The notes: generated from the sequence alone by a model not told the origin. Numbered from the stretch's first letter, positions 33,723 through 42,940 are shown. The stretch: 64,000 nucleotides of DNA from Oenococcus kitaharae (GCF_025758695.1 NZ_JANJQP010000003.1:1-64000); one strand, 5' to 3'. Made by a program: numbers and translations.

Positions 33723-35900
33723 ATGGTAGATCAAATGGTTTTAGCCACGCAACAGTGGCTCAACCAAACTTATGGATCGGTCACCAACTATACACCCGTG
33801 ATCGAAAACGGCCAGACAGGTTGGCAGACAATTTACGGCCTGATCCAAGGCCTGCAACACGAACTAGGCATTAGCCTACAAGCTGGTTTGCCAGCTTTTG
33901 GCGAGGCCACGGCCGCTGCTTTTGATGCGCAAGTGGTCCCTCGGTTAGAAAATGGCTATCAAAGTTCCTTTGTTTATTTGATTCAAGGTGCCTTTTGGGC
34001 TAAAGGAATTAATCCTGGCGAGTTTAACGGCGTCTATTCATCTGAGACGCAAGCGGCCATTACCACGCTTCAAACAGAGGCTGGCTTTACTAATCCGGAT
34101 GGCGTATTGACGGCACTCTGGGCCAAAGCTTTGTTTGACATGTCAGCTTTTGTGCTACTGGCTAATGGCGATGCCAAAATTCGCAGCATGCAACAATACT
34201 TGAATCTGCACTATAGCGAGCAAACAGGCATTTTACCAGCTGATGGGGTCTATCAGCGTGATACAAATACCGCCTTAATCTATGGTGTTCAAGTCGAGTT
34301 AGGCCTGGCTTCGATTGCTAACGGTGTTTGGGGACCGGCCACACGGTCGGCTTATGCCACGGCTTATGCTAATGGACTCAGTGCGAGCCTGATTCGCCTT
34401 GTTCAGTTTGCTTTGTATGTCAATATGGCCCAATACATCACGGCTAATCAGTTGTCGACAGTTCCTTTTAATGGCCAGTTGGATACAACTACTCAGTCCT
34501 TGCTCTTTGCCTTTCAGCAGTTTATGCATCTCACACCCGTCACTGACGAGCAGCCTGATCCTGTGACGATGTATTCGCTGATGGTCTCTAGCGGCAGTCC
34601 AAGCCGCAACTTCTGGGGGATTGATACTTCGATTCAATTAACACCGGCCATGATTCAAGCCTTGGTGAATTGGGAGGTCACTTACGTGGCTCGTTATTTG
34701 ACTGGGTCGGTGGGCAGTGGCGCTTCACAAAGGCCGAAGAATCTCACGCGTTCTGAAGCTCAGGCCATTTTGAAGGCTAATTTGCATTTAATCCCGATTT
34801 ATCAAGACAATAATCCCACGGCGGCTTATTTCACCAGACGGCAAGGACAAAAAGATGCCCGGGCAGCTATGGCTGCTGCGACAGAACTGGGGTTGCCAAC
34901 GAACACCACGATTTATTTTGCCATTGATATGGATATGACTGATGATGAGATCACGGCTTATGCTGTCCCTTACTTTAACGGGATCACGTCTATTTTTAAT
35001 AATGGTGAAGGTGCTAACTATTATGTGCCGGGAGTTTATGGGACGCGTAATGTTAGCACGCGTTTAGCACTCGAATCTGGATCTGTTTCTAGTTATGTCT
35101 CTAATATGTCGACAGGCTATTCTGGCAACCTTGGTTTTTCTCAGCCTTTAAATTGGGCCTTTGACCAATTTGCCGAAGATGATTCTGGTGCCAGCGGCGT
35201 GCCGGCCATCGATTATGTCAATGTCTCTCACGAAGATGAGGGGGTCCTAGCTTTAAACGCATCCGTCCAATTAAGCTGGATCTTTGATACCGAGTTTGCG
35301 CCTTTAAGATCAGCTTACCTGGGTGGTTCTTTGACTTGGGACGGACCAGAAATTACCTTGTATGACAATAAACTGTTAAAGCTCACGGCCCAATTAACCA
35401 CCAGTGTAAGTTCAGGTGATAGCGATATTCAATTCAATATTTCAGCTGGCCAGTTAGAAAATGGGTTTGAGGCATCACTATCGACTTTCTTAGGACCACA
35501 AGTTTCCGCTAAGCTCAAAGGAAGCCTAGCAGATAAACTCGAAGATATTGCGGCCGGCATTGACACAGGGCTTTTAAAAATATCATGGCCTGGTTCAGGA
35601 ACTGGAGTTGGCCTTTCTATTACTTTGATTAACAACAAAAGTGAAATTAATGGTGTGGAAACCAGTTCAGCCATTATACTAAAGGCAAGTATTCATTTGG
35701 TACCCCTTAGCCAGCAAGAAGCATCCAACGAATATCAAGAAGGAAATCAAAATATAGCACGTTTTGGACAGATGTCACCTCAAGAACAACGAGGTCTGGC
35801 AACGTTGCTTGTTTTTGGTTTAGCAGCAGCTGCTGTAGTGGTGACCGATGGCACTGGTTATCCGCTCATTCTAGCATTATTGGACTCTTTACTAGGCTAA
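33723..35900 (+). CDS. Peptidoglycan-binding / DUF1906 glycoside-hydrolase-like protein
   Basis: 725 residues from ATG 33723 (AGAGG 10 bp upstream). The N-terminal ~290 residues hold repeats of the peptidoglycan-binding type (WQTIYGLIQGLQHELGI, YSSETQAAITTLQTEAGF, VYQRDTNTALIYGVQVELG). About residues 297-515 form a Rv2525c-like/DUF1906 domain (NFWGIDTSIQLTPAMIQALV, VARYLTGS, LIPIYQDNNPTAAYF, IYFAIDMDMTDDE, NWAFDQFAE), a TIM-barrel related to GH25-like lysozymes. The last ~200 residues are unknown and end in a hydrophobic Ala/Val/Leu segment. No N-terminal signal peptide is present, as in phage-type lysins or proteins released by another route. A two-TM protein gene follows after 15 bp. Confidence 0.85.
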   Translation: MVDQMVLATQQWLNQTYGSVTNYTPVIENGQTGWQTIYGLIQGLQHELGISLQAGLPAFGEATAAAFDAQVVPRLENGYQSSFVYLIQGAFWAKGINPGEFNGVYSSETQAAITTLQTEAGFTNPDGVLTALWAKALFDMSAFVLLANGDAKIRSMQQYLNLHYSEQTGILPADGVYQRDTNTALIYGVQVELGLASIANGVWGPATRSAYATAYANGLSASLIRLVQFALYVNMAQYITANQLSTVPFNGQLDTTTQSLLFAFQQFMHLTPVTDEQPDPVTMYSLMVSSGSPSRNFWGIDTSIQLTPAMIQALVNWEVTYVARYLTGSVGSGASQRPKNLTRSEAQAILKANLHLIPIYQDNNPTAAYFTRRQGQKDARAAMAAATELGLPTNTTIYFAIDMDMTDDEITAYAVPYFNGITSIFNNGEGANYYVPGVYGTRNVSTRLALESGSVSSYVSNMSTGYSGNLGFSQPLNWAFDQFAEDDSGASGVPAIDYVNVSHEDEGVLALNASVQLSWIFDTEFAPLRSAYLGGSLTWDGPEITLYDNKLLKLTAQLTTSVSSGDSDIQFNISAGQLENGFEASLSTFLGPQVSAKLKGSLADKLEDIAAGIDTGLLKISWPGSGTGVGLSITLINNKSEINGVETSSAIILKASIHLVPLSQQEASNEYQEGNQNIARFGQMSPQEQRGLATLLVFGLAAAAVVVTDGTGYPLILALLDSLLG

Positions 35901-35915
35901 AAATAGCGACTTGAT

Positions 35916-36587
35916 ATGACTGAAAATCCAGACAATTTTTATACCTTTTCTGCTGCAGAACTGACTGAGACAAAAGCGGACTATAGTCAATTGTTAGCCG
36001 ACAAGCATATGCATAATCGACAGTTTAAAAAGCGAGACCGCTTCTTTTCAGGAGCATTAATTGTGGGGGTTATTGCCATTCTGCTCGATCTGCCTGACTC
36101 CTGGATAGCCCTGCAGGTCATGTGGTCAGTTTTAAAGCTCCTAATCAAAGGGATGGATCTGTCTCCTTTATCCGTGTCTATCCGGCGTATCGGGTTAGCT
36201 ACTTTTATTTATGGCATGTGTTCGCCCCTGATAGTGGTCTTGATTGTGGCCATCATGGCTCTATTGAAACGCTTAAAGCATTTCGATCAGTTTTTGTTGG
36301 CTCGTTTCCCCACCAAAACTAGCCACTTTGATTCAATGCCTGCGGCTAACAGCGCATTAGATGATTTAAAGATCCGACAAATGATCAAATTACCTAGCTA
36401 CTTGATTGTCTGGCTGGCAGCTAAAGAAGCTCATACCATCGCTTCTTGCTGGATCATTAGAAAAGCCGACCAGCCAGGTCTCTATGAAAAACTGCCTACG
36501 ACTTATTACAATCATCTGCTTAAGAATCCTAGAACTCGTCGTTGGGCTGATTACTGGCTAATCGATGGGACGCAGAAAGACGATTAA
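35916..36587 (+). CDS. Two-TM hypothetical protein, paralogue B
   Basis: 223 residues, close paralogue of the gene at 27295. Shared parts include the N-terminal DNFYTFSAAELTETKADYSQ, HNRQFKKRDR, the IRQMIKLPSYLIVW stretch, WIIRKADQPGLYEKLPTTYY and the end RWADYWLIDGTQKDD; the two TM segments are the least conserved part. It starts 15 bp after the peptidoglycan-active protein and probably shares its transcript. A membrane protein paired with a wall-active protein could give self-protection or help export. That is inference from order only. Confidence 0.7.
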   Translation: MTENPDNFYTFSAAELTETKADYSQLLADKHMHNRQFKKRDRFFSGALIVGVIAILLDLPDSWIALQVMWSVLKLLIKGMDLSPLSVSIRRIGLATFIYGMCSPLIVVLIVAIMALLKRLKHFDQFLLARFPTKTSHFDSMPAANSALDDLKIRQMIKLPSYLIVWLAAKEAHTIASCWIIRKADQPGLYEKLPTTYYNHLLKNPRTRRWADYWLIDGTQKDD

Positions 36588-36615
36588 TTAACTTCAAGTA
36601 TTGAAGAGCTATCGG

Positions 36616-36642
36616 ACCCACTGCTATCAGCAGTGGGTTTTT
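36616..36642 (+). terminator. Rho-independent terminator after paralogue B
   Basis: ACCCACTGCT, loop ATCA, GCAGTGGGT, then TTTT. Nearly the same sequence as the terminator at 27995. Confidence 0.8.
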
Positions 36643-36699
36643 GTTAGACTAAAGGGGCAGCCGTTAATAGCTGCACCCTTTTCAAAAACGAAGGATGGA

Positions 36700-36726
36700 A
36701 GACCTGTTGAAAGACAGGTCTTTTTT
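36700..36726 (+). terminator. Additional rho-independent terminator
   Basis: AGACCTGT pairs with ACAGGTCT around TTGAAAG-type loop and is followed by TTTTTT. Another imperfect GC-rich hairpin lies at about 36651-36681. The 36588-36887 gap thus holds stacked terminators and no gene. Confidence 0.7.
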
Positions 36727-36854
36727 GCTGTGCTGACAATGGCCAAACTTATGCCTGTGTGGCTGTTTCTTTAATATCCAGCATTTAATCTTTAATCCCA
36801 CTGTTGGATTTTTTTAACTAAGTTTAATTGTGATACTGTTTCAAAGGTTAAAGA

Positions 36855-36886
36855 AAAAGCACTGCTCTAGTAGCGCTTTTTTCTTA
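36855..36886. terminator. Hairpin terminator next to the Ser-rich protein gene
   Basis: AAAAAGCACTGCT pairs, with two mismatches, with AGTAGCGCTTTTTT. It is U-rich on both strands and directly follows the stop of the minus-strand gene at 36888. Confidence 0.55.
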
Positions 36887-36887
36887 A

Positions 36888-37601
36888 TTAATTGCGCAGC
36901 CTGGATTGGCCGTTTGGGCTCACAAGATAAATGCCGACTGTCCCACTGCCACCGTTAGCTGCCAGTGATTTAGAAGCCACGACGACTTGATAATCACCAT
37001 TCGCAGCCGCACTGCCTTCATAGACAAAGTCACCTTTATCTATACCTTGTGCTTGCAAAAGCTGTCTTTGCAGGTCCGCAGCTTCTTGGGCATTATGCAC
37101 ACGAATCGTCCGGTCTGGCTTATCTGTTGGGGCATTGGGTGCCACTTTTTTATATCGATCGAATTTAGCGGCATCTGCAGGTACCTGATTTTCTGGCCGG
37201 ACTTGGCCGTTGGCATAAACCAGATAATTCCCAGTCTGATTCAAGTTATCAGCTGTATTCGGAGCTGATACAGAGCATTCATAAATCCCATCTGTATAAG
37301 CCAAATAGCTGTAGGTCAGAGCAGGATTATTAATAGCAGTTCTTAAAGCCTGCAGTGCTTGGTCAGAATTGCTAACCGTCTTGGCGCTGGCTTGACTAGA
37401 TGAGGTACTGCTTGATGAAGAGGACTCTGAAGAACCGGCACTGGCCTCGGCTTTTGATTGGCTGCGGCTAGATTTAGACCTTTGAGAAACAAGATCAGCG
37501 GGTGACTGGTTGTTTTTGCGGTTGGTGAACTGAAAAAACAACAAGACTAGGATTAATAGGGCAATGACGCTTGTTGTTGCGATGATAAGCTTTCTTTTCA
37601 T
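36888..37601 (-). CDS. Ser-rich membrane-anchored hypothetical protein (second)
   Basis: 237 residues: a TM anchor at about 5-25 (LIIATTSVIALLILVLLFF), a Ser/Lys-rich linker (about 37-72), then an extracytoplasmic part with two similar-looking halves, each ending in a strand-rich segment (GIYECSVSAPN...GNYLVYANGQVRP and GDYQVVVASKS...VGIYLVSPNGQSR). The two halves suggest an internal duplication. Same architecture as the protein at 637. Function unknown; a surface-exposed role is inferred. Confidence 0.7.
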   Translation of the reverse strand: MKRKLIIATTSVIALLILVLLFFQFTNRKNNQSPADLVSQRSKSSRSQSKAEASAGSSESSSSSSTSSSQASAKTVSNSDQALQALRTAINNPALTYSYLAYTDGIYECSVSAPNTADNLNQTGNYLVYANGQVRPENQVPADAAKFDRYKKVAPNAPTDKPDRTIRVHNAQEAADLQRQLLQAQGIDKGDFVYEGSAAANGDYQVVVASKSLAANGGSGTVGIYLVSPNGQSRLRN

Positions 37602-37695
37602 GTACGCTCCCTTATTGGTTACGAAAGCATTTTATCATAGGATATTTTTTGATCCGTTTTATCACGCGACGACGCTGCATGCCTATCCAAAATAT

Positions 37696-37968
37696 TTATT
37701 TCGGCTGCTGGATTTTTTCGTAAACACGACCATCATCGGTACGCTTGAAGAAAGCAAAATCGACCAAGTCCCGCCGTACAGAAACATAATCTGGGAAACT
37801 AATAACCCTTTGGATCTGAGCATTGATGTCTGTCTCACTGAGTTCGCCAGCAGGAATTTTGTTTGCGATATAAGTCAGCACCTCGATCAAACGGCTTCTT
37901 TTCTTCGGCAGCATAAAAATCAAGTCGTCATTCATGTAGTTTTTAACAATTGTTTCGCTATTATTCAT
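37696..37968 (-). CDS. DUF2087-domain protein
   Basis: 90 residues. IFMLPKKRSRLIEVLTYIAN, the central LSETDINAQIQRVISFPDYV and the final RRDLVDFAFFKRTDDGRVYEK match the small DUF2087 domain (often fused to regulators, here alone). It probably has a winged-helix-like fold, but the function is not known. The upstream region (37969-38036) separates it from the pseudogene on the same strand. Confidence 0.75.
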   Translation of the reverse strand: MNNSETIVKNYMNDDLIFMLPKKRSRLIEVLTYIANKIPAGELSETDINAQIQRVISFPDYVSVRRDLVDFAFFKRTDDGRVYEKIQQPK

Positions 37969-38036
37969 CTTTAATCTTTCGTGGGGATAGTAGATATATC
38001 TCGGTTGCCATAAATCATAAGTCGGTCTTTCACCAT

Positions 38037-39677
38037 CTAATTTCTAATCTGCAACTGGCCGTTAGCCAACTCCAAAACCTGGTCATAATCCTCGTACCAA
38101 GCTTGTGGTACCTGATGTTCAACATCAATCAAGGTCATCGGCAATTGCATCATACTTTCATGCAGTAATTTCGCAGTTGCCGCATCGAGAGACCCCAGAC
38201 CCTCGTCAACAATCAGCCAGTTGCGTTTGTGAAGCAGAGCCCTGGCCATTTCAACTCGCCGTCGTTGTCCGCCGGATAATTTGTCTCCTTTGGGCCCGAT
38301 CACAAAATCCAGGCCGCGCTGTTCTAATATAGAAGCTAATTGGCTCTCAAATAAGGATTTTTCGATTTCAGTATCCGTAAAATCCTGAAAAAGGGTCAAA
38401 TTATTTCGCAAACTGAGATCAAATAAGTTAGCATCCTGCTGCACATAGGCAAATTGGCTGGTATCAACAGTTAACCCGGCCTGATCGTTAACCAAGACTT
38501 GGCCTTGGCTCGGTGTTAGTTCACCCATCAGTGTCTTTAAAAGAGTTGTCTTGCCGGCGCCGGATTCACCGATCAGTAAAATTTTCTGGCCAGCTGCCAC
38601 AGTTAAATTGAGATGGGCAAAAATCGACCGCTGATTCTGTTTGATAGTCACATCTTGCAGGCTGAGTTTAAGCATCTTTGGCAGTGATGGCTGTGCTGAT
38701 AGTGTTGGATCAGATTCATTAGTCGTTTGCTGGATTAAATGCTCGATGATTGGCTCAGTCGATTTAATCTGGTTATAATAACTAATCGCATTCATTAAAG
38801 GAGAGGTGATACTGCCGGCAGCCATAAAAGCGGCTAGTAAACTACCGACTGACAGCTGGCCGTTTAACACAAGCAGGCCGCCTAGGAATACCGGCAGCAG
38901 ATTGGCAAAAATCATGAATAAGTCCGCGCAGATATTAACTGAAACGCGATCAAAATTATAGTGATAATAATATTTTTCTGTGCGGTCCACCAAAGTCTTG
39001 ATAAATCTCAAACAAGCTTTCTCGGCTTGATAGCTGACAATGGTTTCAGCACCATGAACGGCATCGGTGACCTGTTCAGTCGTCTGCTGATTGGATTGAG
39101 ACCATCTTTTGGTGTTGCTTTGTAATTTTTTGGCAAACAGTTTTGGCACAAACAAGGGCAGAAGTGATGTCAGCACAAACACAGCACCAACCTGCCAATT
39201 CAAATAGAAAACATAGCTACTGGCAGCTAAAAACAGAAAAATGCAGTTGACCAGATTAATTGAAGCTGAGACAGCGCCATTTTCAATTTGTTTAACATCA
39301 TTTAACAGAAAGGAAATTTCAGAGGCTGCACTTTCTTTCATCTGACCCACGGGGCTTTGGTAAAAATGAGTCAGCAGAGCCAGCTTGGTTTTCGTGTTGA
39401 TCTGCCAGATTGTGCGGTACATATATTTTTGCCAGAAGAAACCAACTAGCTCGACAAAATACTGGCCTAAAAGCCCTCACAAAACAGCGAGTATTAACAA
39501 GTGCAACGATCGTTTGAACAAACCATCTGTCAGCATGCGCGTCATCTACGGCATCACGAAAGCATCAACACTGATCAGCAGTGCAAAAATTATCGAAAGA
39601 AAGTAATCCTTTTTATTCACAAATCTTTTCAGAAAAACAATCATGCCATTTTTAGTAATTGTTTGATCACGAGCCAT
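38037..39677 (-). pseudogene. ABC exporter pseudogene with two in-frame stops
   Basis: One frame from ATG 39677 to 38037 would give 546 residues, the normal size of a fused ABC exporter. It is interrupted by TAG at 39548-39546 and TGA at 39479-39477, both in the N-terminal TM region, without any shift of frame. The rest is intact: GVHGAETIVSYQ-type coupling helix region, Walker A GESGAGKTTL, signature KLSGGQRRRVEMA, Walker B WLIVDEGLGSLD (Glu-Gly instead of Glu-Ala). An internal start near 39422 could give a truncated 461-residue product lacking the first two spans, which is unlikely to work. Confidence 0.85.
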
Positions 39678-39738
39678 TGTTCAGATTTTTCCTTTAATAA
39701 AGTATACGACTGCCATAAAAATAGTTGCTCCCAGATTT

Positions 39739-39766
39739 AAAAAATGACAGATTTCTGTCATTTTTT
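39739..39766. terminator. Bidirectional rho-independent terminator
   Basis: AAAAAATGACAG and CTGTCATTTTTT form a perfect 12-bp stem with loop ATTT. It lies behind the aminotransferase gene (minus strand) and before the pseudogene. Confidence 0.85.
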
Positions 39767-39804
39767 AATTTGTGATCTATAAACTGGACCCAATTTTTTA
39801 ATAA

Positions 39805-41016
39805 TTAATCTGCTTCGACATAGGCTGCTTGTTCTTTCCAGGCGGCTGTTAGTGTCTGGCCTAGTTCTTGGATGCCGCGTTTGATATTGGCAATTGATTC
39901 ACCTGTGAAGTTGATGCGAGCGCCGTTTTGAATTGTGCCGGAAGGGAATAGATTCGTAGAAGGTGTGAAACGCACGCCTGTCTGCGGAACCAGTTGTTTG
40001 TCTAAAAAGTCTGCCATATTAAAGTCTTCGGGCATTGTCAGCCAGACGAAGAAGCCGCCTTCAGGTTTGGTGTAGCGCGCTTGACTAGGCAGATACTTAG
40101 CCATCGCATCCAGCATGGCATTTTTCTTCTCACGGTAGTTATCGCAAACGATCTGAATATGTTTTTGCAAGTCGTTTTCATCCAAATAAGCATTCAGAAT
40201 CGACATCATCAAATTGCTGGATTCGATATCGGCGCCACTTTTCAAAGCCAGAATATCGCGATACAGATTGTCGTCAGCTGTCAGCCAGCCCATACGCAAG
40301 CCCGGTGCAATAATTTTAGAGAAACTGCTGACGTAAATCACACGACTTTGTGTGTCCAGCGATTTCACCGTTGGCAGATTTTCACCATCGTAACGCAAAT
40401 CACGATAGGTGCCGTCTTCTAGAATAATCACATCGTAACGGTTGGCTAAATCGATCAAACGCTGCCGTTTCTCCAGAGACATAACCACGCCAGTCGGATT
40501 CTGGAAATCAGGAACTGTATAAATCATTTTCACAGCATGTTCTTTTAGTACTGCTTCGAGATTATCCATGTCCATGCCGTCTTCGGCCATTGGTATCTCA
40601 TAGAAGGTCGGTTCGTAAGCTTGAAAAGCAGCTAAAGCACCAATGTAAGTTGGGCCTTCGACAACTAGGCCGTCATCCTTGTTCAACATAAGACGGGCTG
40701 TTAAATCAATTGCCTGCTGAGCGCCTTGTGTCAGCATAATATGATCAGCATCTGTGTGAATACCGTCTTTTTGAGCCATTTTGTCAGCTAATTTCTGCCT
40801 TAAAGCTGGCAGGCCCGCGGCTGTATTGTATTGCAATAATTTATCTTGGCCTTGTGAAAAGACATGCTGCGTTGCGCGGTCCAAAGCGTCTTTTGGAAAA
40901 AGGGCGGGATCAGGATAACCGGCTGAGAAGATGATTTGATTAGGCTGCGCCGGCGCAAAGAGTTTGTCCAAGCCGCTATGTGATGTTCTTTCGATTCTGC
41001 TTGCTAATTGATCCAT
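39805..41016 (-). CDS. PLP-dependent aminotransferase, fold type I (2-aminoadipate/aromatic type)
   Basis: 403 residues without the HTH domain of MocR proteins but with the same aminotransferase type: FSAGYPDPALFP, LTQGAQQAIDL, YTVPDFQNPTGVVMS with the Asn/Pro substrate loop, EDGTYRDLRY and the PLP Lys in SSFSKIIAPGLRMGW. It transfers amino groups between an amino acid and 2-oxoglutarate; which amino acid cannot be read. GAGGTGA before ATG 41016 supports this start over a GTG three codons upstream. It is divergent from a LysR regulator, a likely regulatory pair. Confidence 0.92.
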   Translation of the reverse strand: MDQLASRIERTSHSGLDKLFAPAQPNQIIFSAGYPDPALFPKDALDRATQHVFSQGQDKLLQYNTAAGLPALRQKLADKMAQKDGIHTDADHIMLTQGAQQAIDLTARLMLNKDDGLVVEGPTYIGALAAFQAYEPTFYEIPMAEDGMDMDNLEAVLKEHAVKMIYTVPDFQNPTGVVMSLEKRQRLIDLANRYDVIILEDGTYRDLRYDGENLPTVKSLDTQSRVIYVSSFSKIIAPGLRMGWLTADDNLYRDILALKSGADIESSNLMMSILNAYLDENDLQKHIQIVCDNYREKKNAMLDAMAKYLPSQARYTKPEGGFFVWLTMPEDFNMADFLDKQLVPQTGVRFTPSTNLFPSGTIQNGARINFTGESIANIKRGIQELGQTLTAAWKEQAAYVEAD

Positions 41017-41081
41017 GTGATTCACCTCAAAATTTTTAAAAGTAACCGGCTATTTGGGTCTTGTACTTTTCCTCTCTAATG

Positions 41082-41102
41082 TTATCCTCAGGTTATGGAT
41101 AA
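41082..41102. promoter_or_regulatory. LysR-type inverted repeat
   Basis: TTATCC-N9-GGATAA lies between the divergent aminotransferase and lysR genes. The size and T-N11-A-like symmetry fit a LysR binding site. Inference from pattern and position. Confidence 0.5.
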
Positions 41103-41157
41103 GTAAAATTCAAGTTTTTCATAAATAGATGAAATAAATTCACTATAAGGAGTTTTC

Positions 41158-42051
41158 ATGGCTAATTTTTCTTACGAAGTCTTTGCAGCAGTAGTCGAAA
41201 AGGGCAGCTTCTTCCATGCCGCCCAGTCTTTGAATGTGACACCAAGCGCCGTCAGCCACTCGATCAATCAGTTAGAGACAGATCTAGGATTTGCCTTGTT
41301 TTTGCGGAATCGCAGCGGCGTTGAATTGACTAATGACGGTAAAACAGTGCTGCCCGTCATTCAGTCGATTTTAAATACAGAAGAAGAACTGCGCCAGGTT
41401 GCTGATAATATTAAGGGTTTAAACAGTGGCAGAATTCGCATCGGTGCTTTTAGCAGTGTTTGTATTAATTGGCTGCCGACCATTTTGCGGCGTTTTAAAA
41501 GCGAATATCCCCAGATTGAAGTGACGATTTTTCAAGGCGATTTCAATCAGATTGTCGCCGGTGTCCGTGAAGGGACGATTGATATCGGCTTTAGTTCGCT
41601 GCCGATCGAAGACAATCTTTTGGTTCAGCCCTTGATCAAGGATCCGATTTATTGTGTGGCGCCGACAGATTTTGTGCCACAGGACGGCAAGGCCGTGACG
41701 AAAAAAGACATTGGCAAACGGCGCTTTATTCTGCAGCAGATTGATTATGACCGTGATACGAAAAACGCTTTGGATCGCTACAACGTGACACCGAATTCAT
41801 TAACTTATTCCATTGACGACCAGTCGATTTTATCGATGGTCGAAAGTGGTTTGGGCCTTGGCATTCTGCCAAAATTAGCTTTGAAAAAACTGACTGGGGA
41901 TGTCCATATTTATCCTTTTGATAGAGAATTTGCCCGGACAATTTGTTTGGTTATGAATAAGACACAAGCACAGGCACCTTCAACCAAACGCATGACTAGC
42001 GAGATCAATCGTTTTCTGAAAGAAAGCTATCCTGATCGCTTATTCGCCTAA
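41158..42051 (+). CDS. LysR family transcriptional regulator
   Basis: 297 residues: HTH at about 3-60 (FAAVVEKGSFFHAAQSLNVT, PSAVSHSINQLE, FALFLRNRSGVELT) and the two-lobed effector domain (about 90-290, SGRIRIGAFSSVCINWLP, then VREGTIDIGFSSLP). AAGGAG lies 7 bp before the ATG. It most likely controls the divergent aminotransferase in response to a small metabolite. The effector is unknown. Confidence 0.92.
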   Translation: MANFSYEVFAAVVEKGSFFHAAQSLNVTPSAVSHSINQLETDLGFALFLRNRSGVELTNDGKTVLPVIQSILNTEEELRQVADNIKGLNSGRIRIGAFSSVCINWLPTILRRFKSEYPQIEVTIFQGDFNQIVAGVREGTIDIGFSSLPIEDNLLVQPLIKDPIYCVAPTDFVPQDGKAVTKKDIGKRRFILQQIDYDRDTKNALDRYNVTPNSLTYSIDDQSILSMVESGLGLGILPKLALKKLTGDVHIYPFDREFARTICLVMNKTQAQAPSTKRMTSEINRFLKESYPDRLFA

Positions 42052-42053
42052 AT

Positions 42054-42083
42054 AAAAAACGAAGAAATAAATTCTCCGTTTTT
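42054..42083. terminator. Bidirectional terminator between lysR and ribB
   Basis: AAAAACGAAG and CTCCGTTTTT pair with one mismatch around a 9-base loop, with A and T runs on both sides; it serves the two convergent genes. Confidence 0.7.
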
Positions 42084-42105
42084 AAAAATGACTGATTACT
42101 GATCT

Positions 42106-42741
42106 TTAAGCCAATGACTTTGAGCTGGCTTTGTCTTTTAGATAAGCAACCAATTCCTGGATCGTGATAAATGGCAGATTAAACTTTTCAGCCATTTCTG
42201 CTAGATAATCTTGACGTGCCATGTGGCCGTCAGGCAGTACAATTTCGCAAATAGCACCTACTGCAGGTTCGCCAGCCAGCTTAGCCAAGTCAACTGCTGC
42301 TTCAGTATGCCCCTGGCGTTCCAGTGTACCGCCCGCTGCTGCGACCAAGGGGAAAGAATGGCCGGGATGAACAAAATCACTGGCTTTGGCATCGCTTTTA
42401 GCCAGCTGCATGATCGTAGCCGAACGATCGAAGGCCGAGATACCGGTTGTAACGCCAGTCGCTTCATGGCTGCCGTCCAAAGAGATCGTAAAAGCCGTTG
42501 CATTGATTTCTGTGTTGTGTTCGACCATTGGCTTAAGTGCTAATTTGTCGGCAATTTCAGCCGAAATTGGTGTGCAAAGTAATCCGCGTGCTTGCGTAAT
42601 CATGAAGTTGACGTTTTGCGGTGTCATTTGAGAACCGATGCCCAAAAGATCACCTTCGTTTTCACGTCCTTCATCATCTGAAATAATAATCAAACCGCCT
42701 GCTTTTAACTGCTTAACTGCTTCATCAATCGTCGAATAGCT
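42106..42741 (-). CDS. ribB: 3,4-dihydroxy-2-butanone-4-phosphate synthase, stand-alone
   Basis: RibB makes the four-carbon precursor of riboflavin from ribulose 5-phosphate. The active-site loop SDDEGRENEGDLL, RGLLCTPIS, TGVTTGISAFDRS, HPGHSFPL and RQGHTEAAVDL are all intact. No GTP cyclohydrolase II (RibA) domain follows; the protein stops at about 211 residues. I prefer ATG 42741 (MSYSTIDEAV), with GGCGGA upstream; an in-frame ATG at 42798 would add 19 residues and lacks a ribosome binding site. No other rib gene and no FMN riboswitch is visible. Confidence 0.92.
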   Translation of the reverse strand, partial: SYSTIDEAVKQLKAGGLIIISDDEGRENEGDLLGIGSQMTPQNVNFMITQARGLLCTPISAEIADKLALKPMVEHNTEINATAFTISLDGSHEATGVTTGISAFDRSATIMQLAKSDAKASDFVHPGHSFPLVAAAGGTLERQGHTEAAVDLAKLAGEPAVGAICEIVLPDGHMARQDYLAEMAEKFNLPFITIQELVAYLKDKASSKSLA

Positions 42742-42869
42742 CATTTTCCGTCCGCCCATTTTATTTTTTTGTGAAACACCGTCAGTGTACTGCGCCATTA
42801 TTTCGAAAATGTAACTGGAAGATTGTTTTAATGTTATTTGCTGACTGATAGGTGAATCGAACTTTTGAT

Positions 42870-42898
42870 TTGCAATTAATACTAATTTTGTTTATAAT
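42870..42898 (+). promoter_or_regulatory. Promoter of the sugar acetyltransferase gene
   Basis: TTGCAA (42870-42875), 17-bp spacer, TATAAT (42893-42898). Confidence 0.7.
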
Positions 42899-42940
42899 TG
42901 AATTTGATTACACCAAAATAATTACTAAGGAGAAATACTT

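Noticed and set aside
42742-42900. FMN riboswitch before ribB
   Set aside because: None of the conserved RFN-element blocks is visible upstream of the gene on the minus strand.
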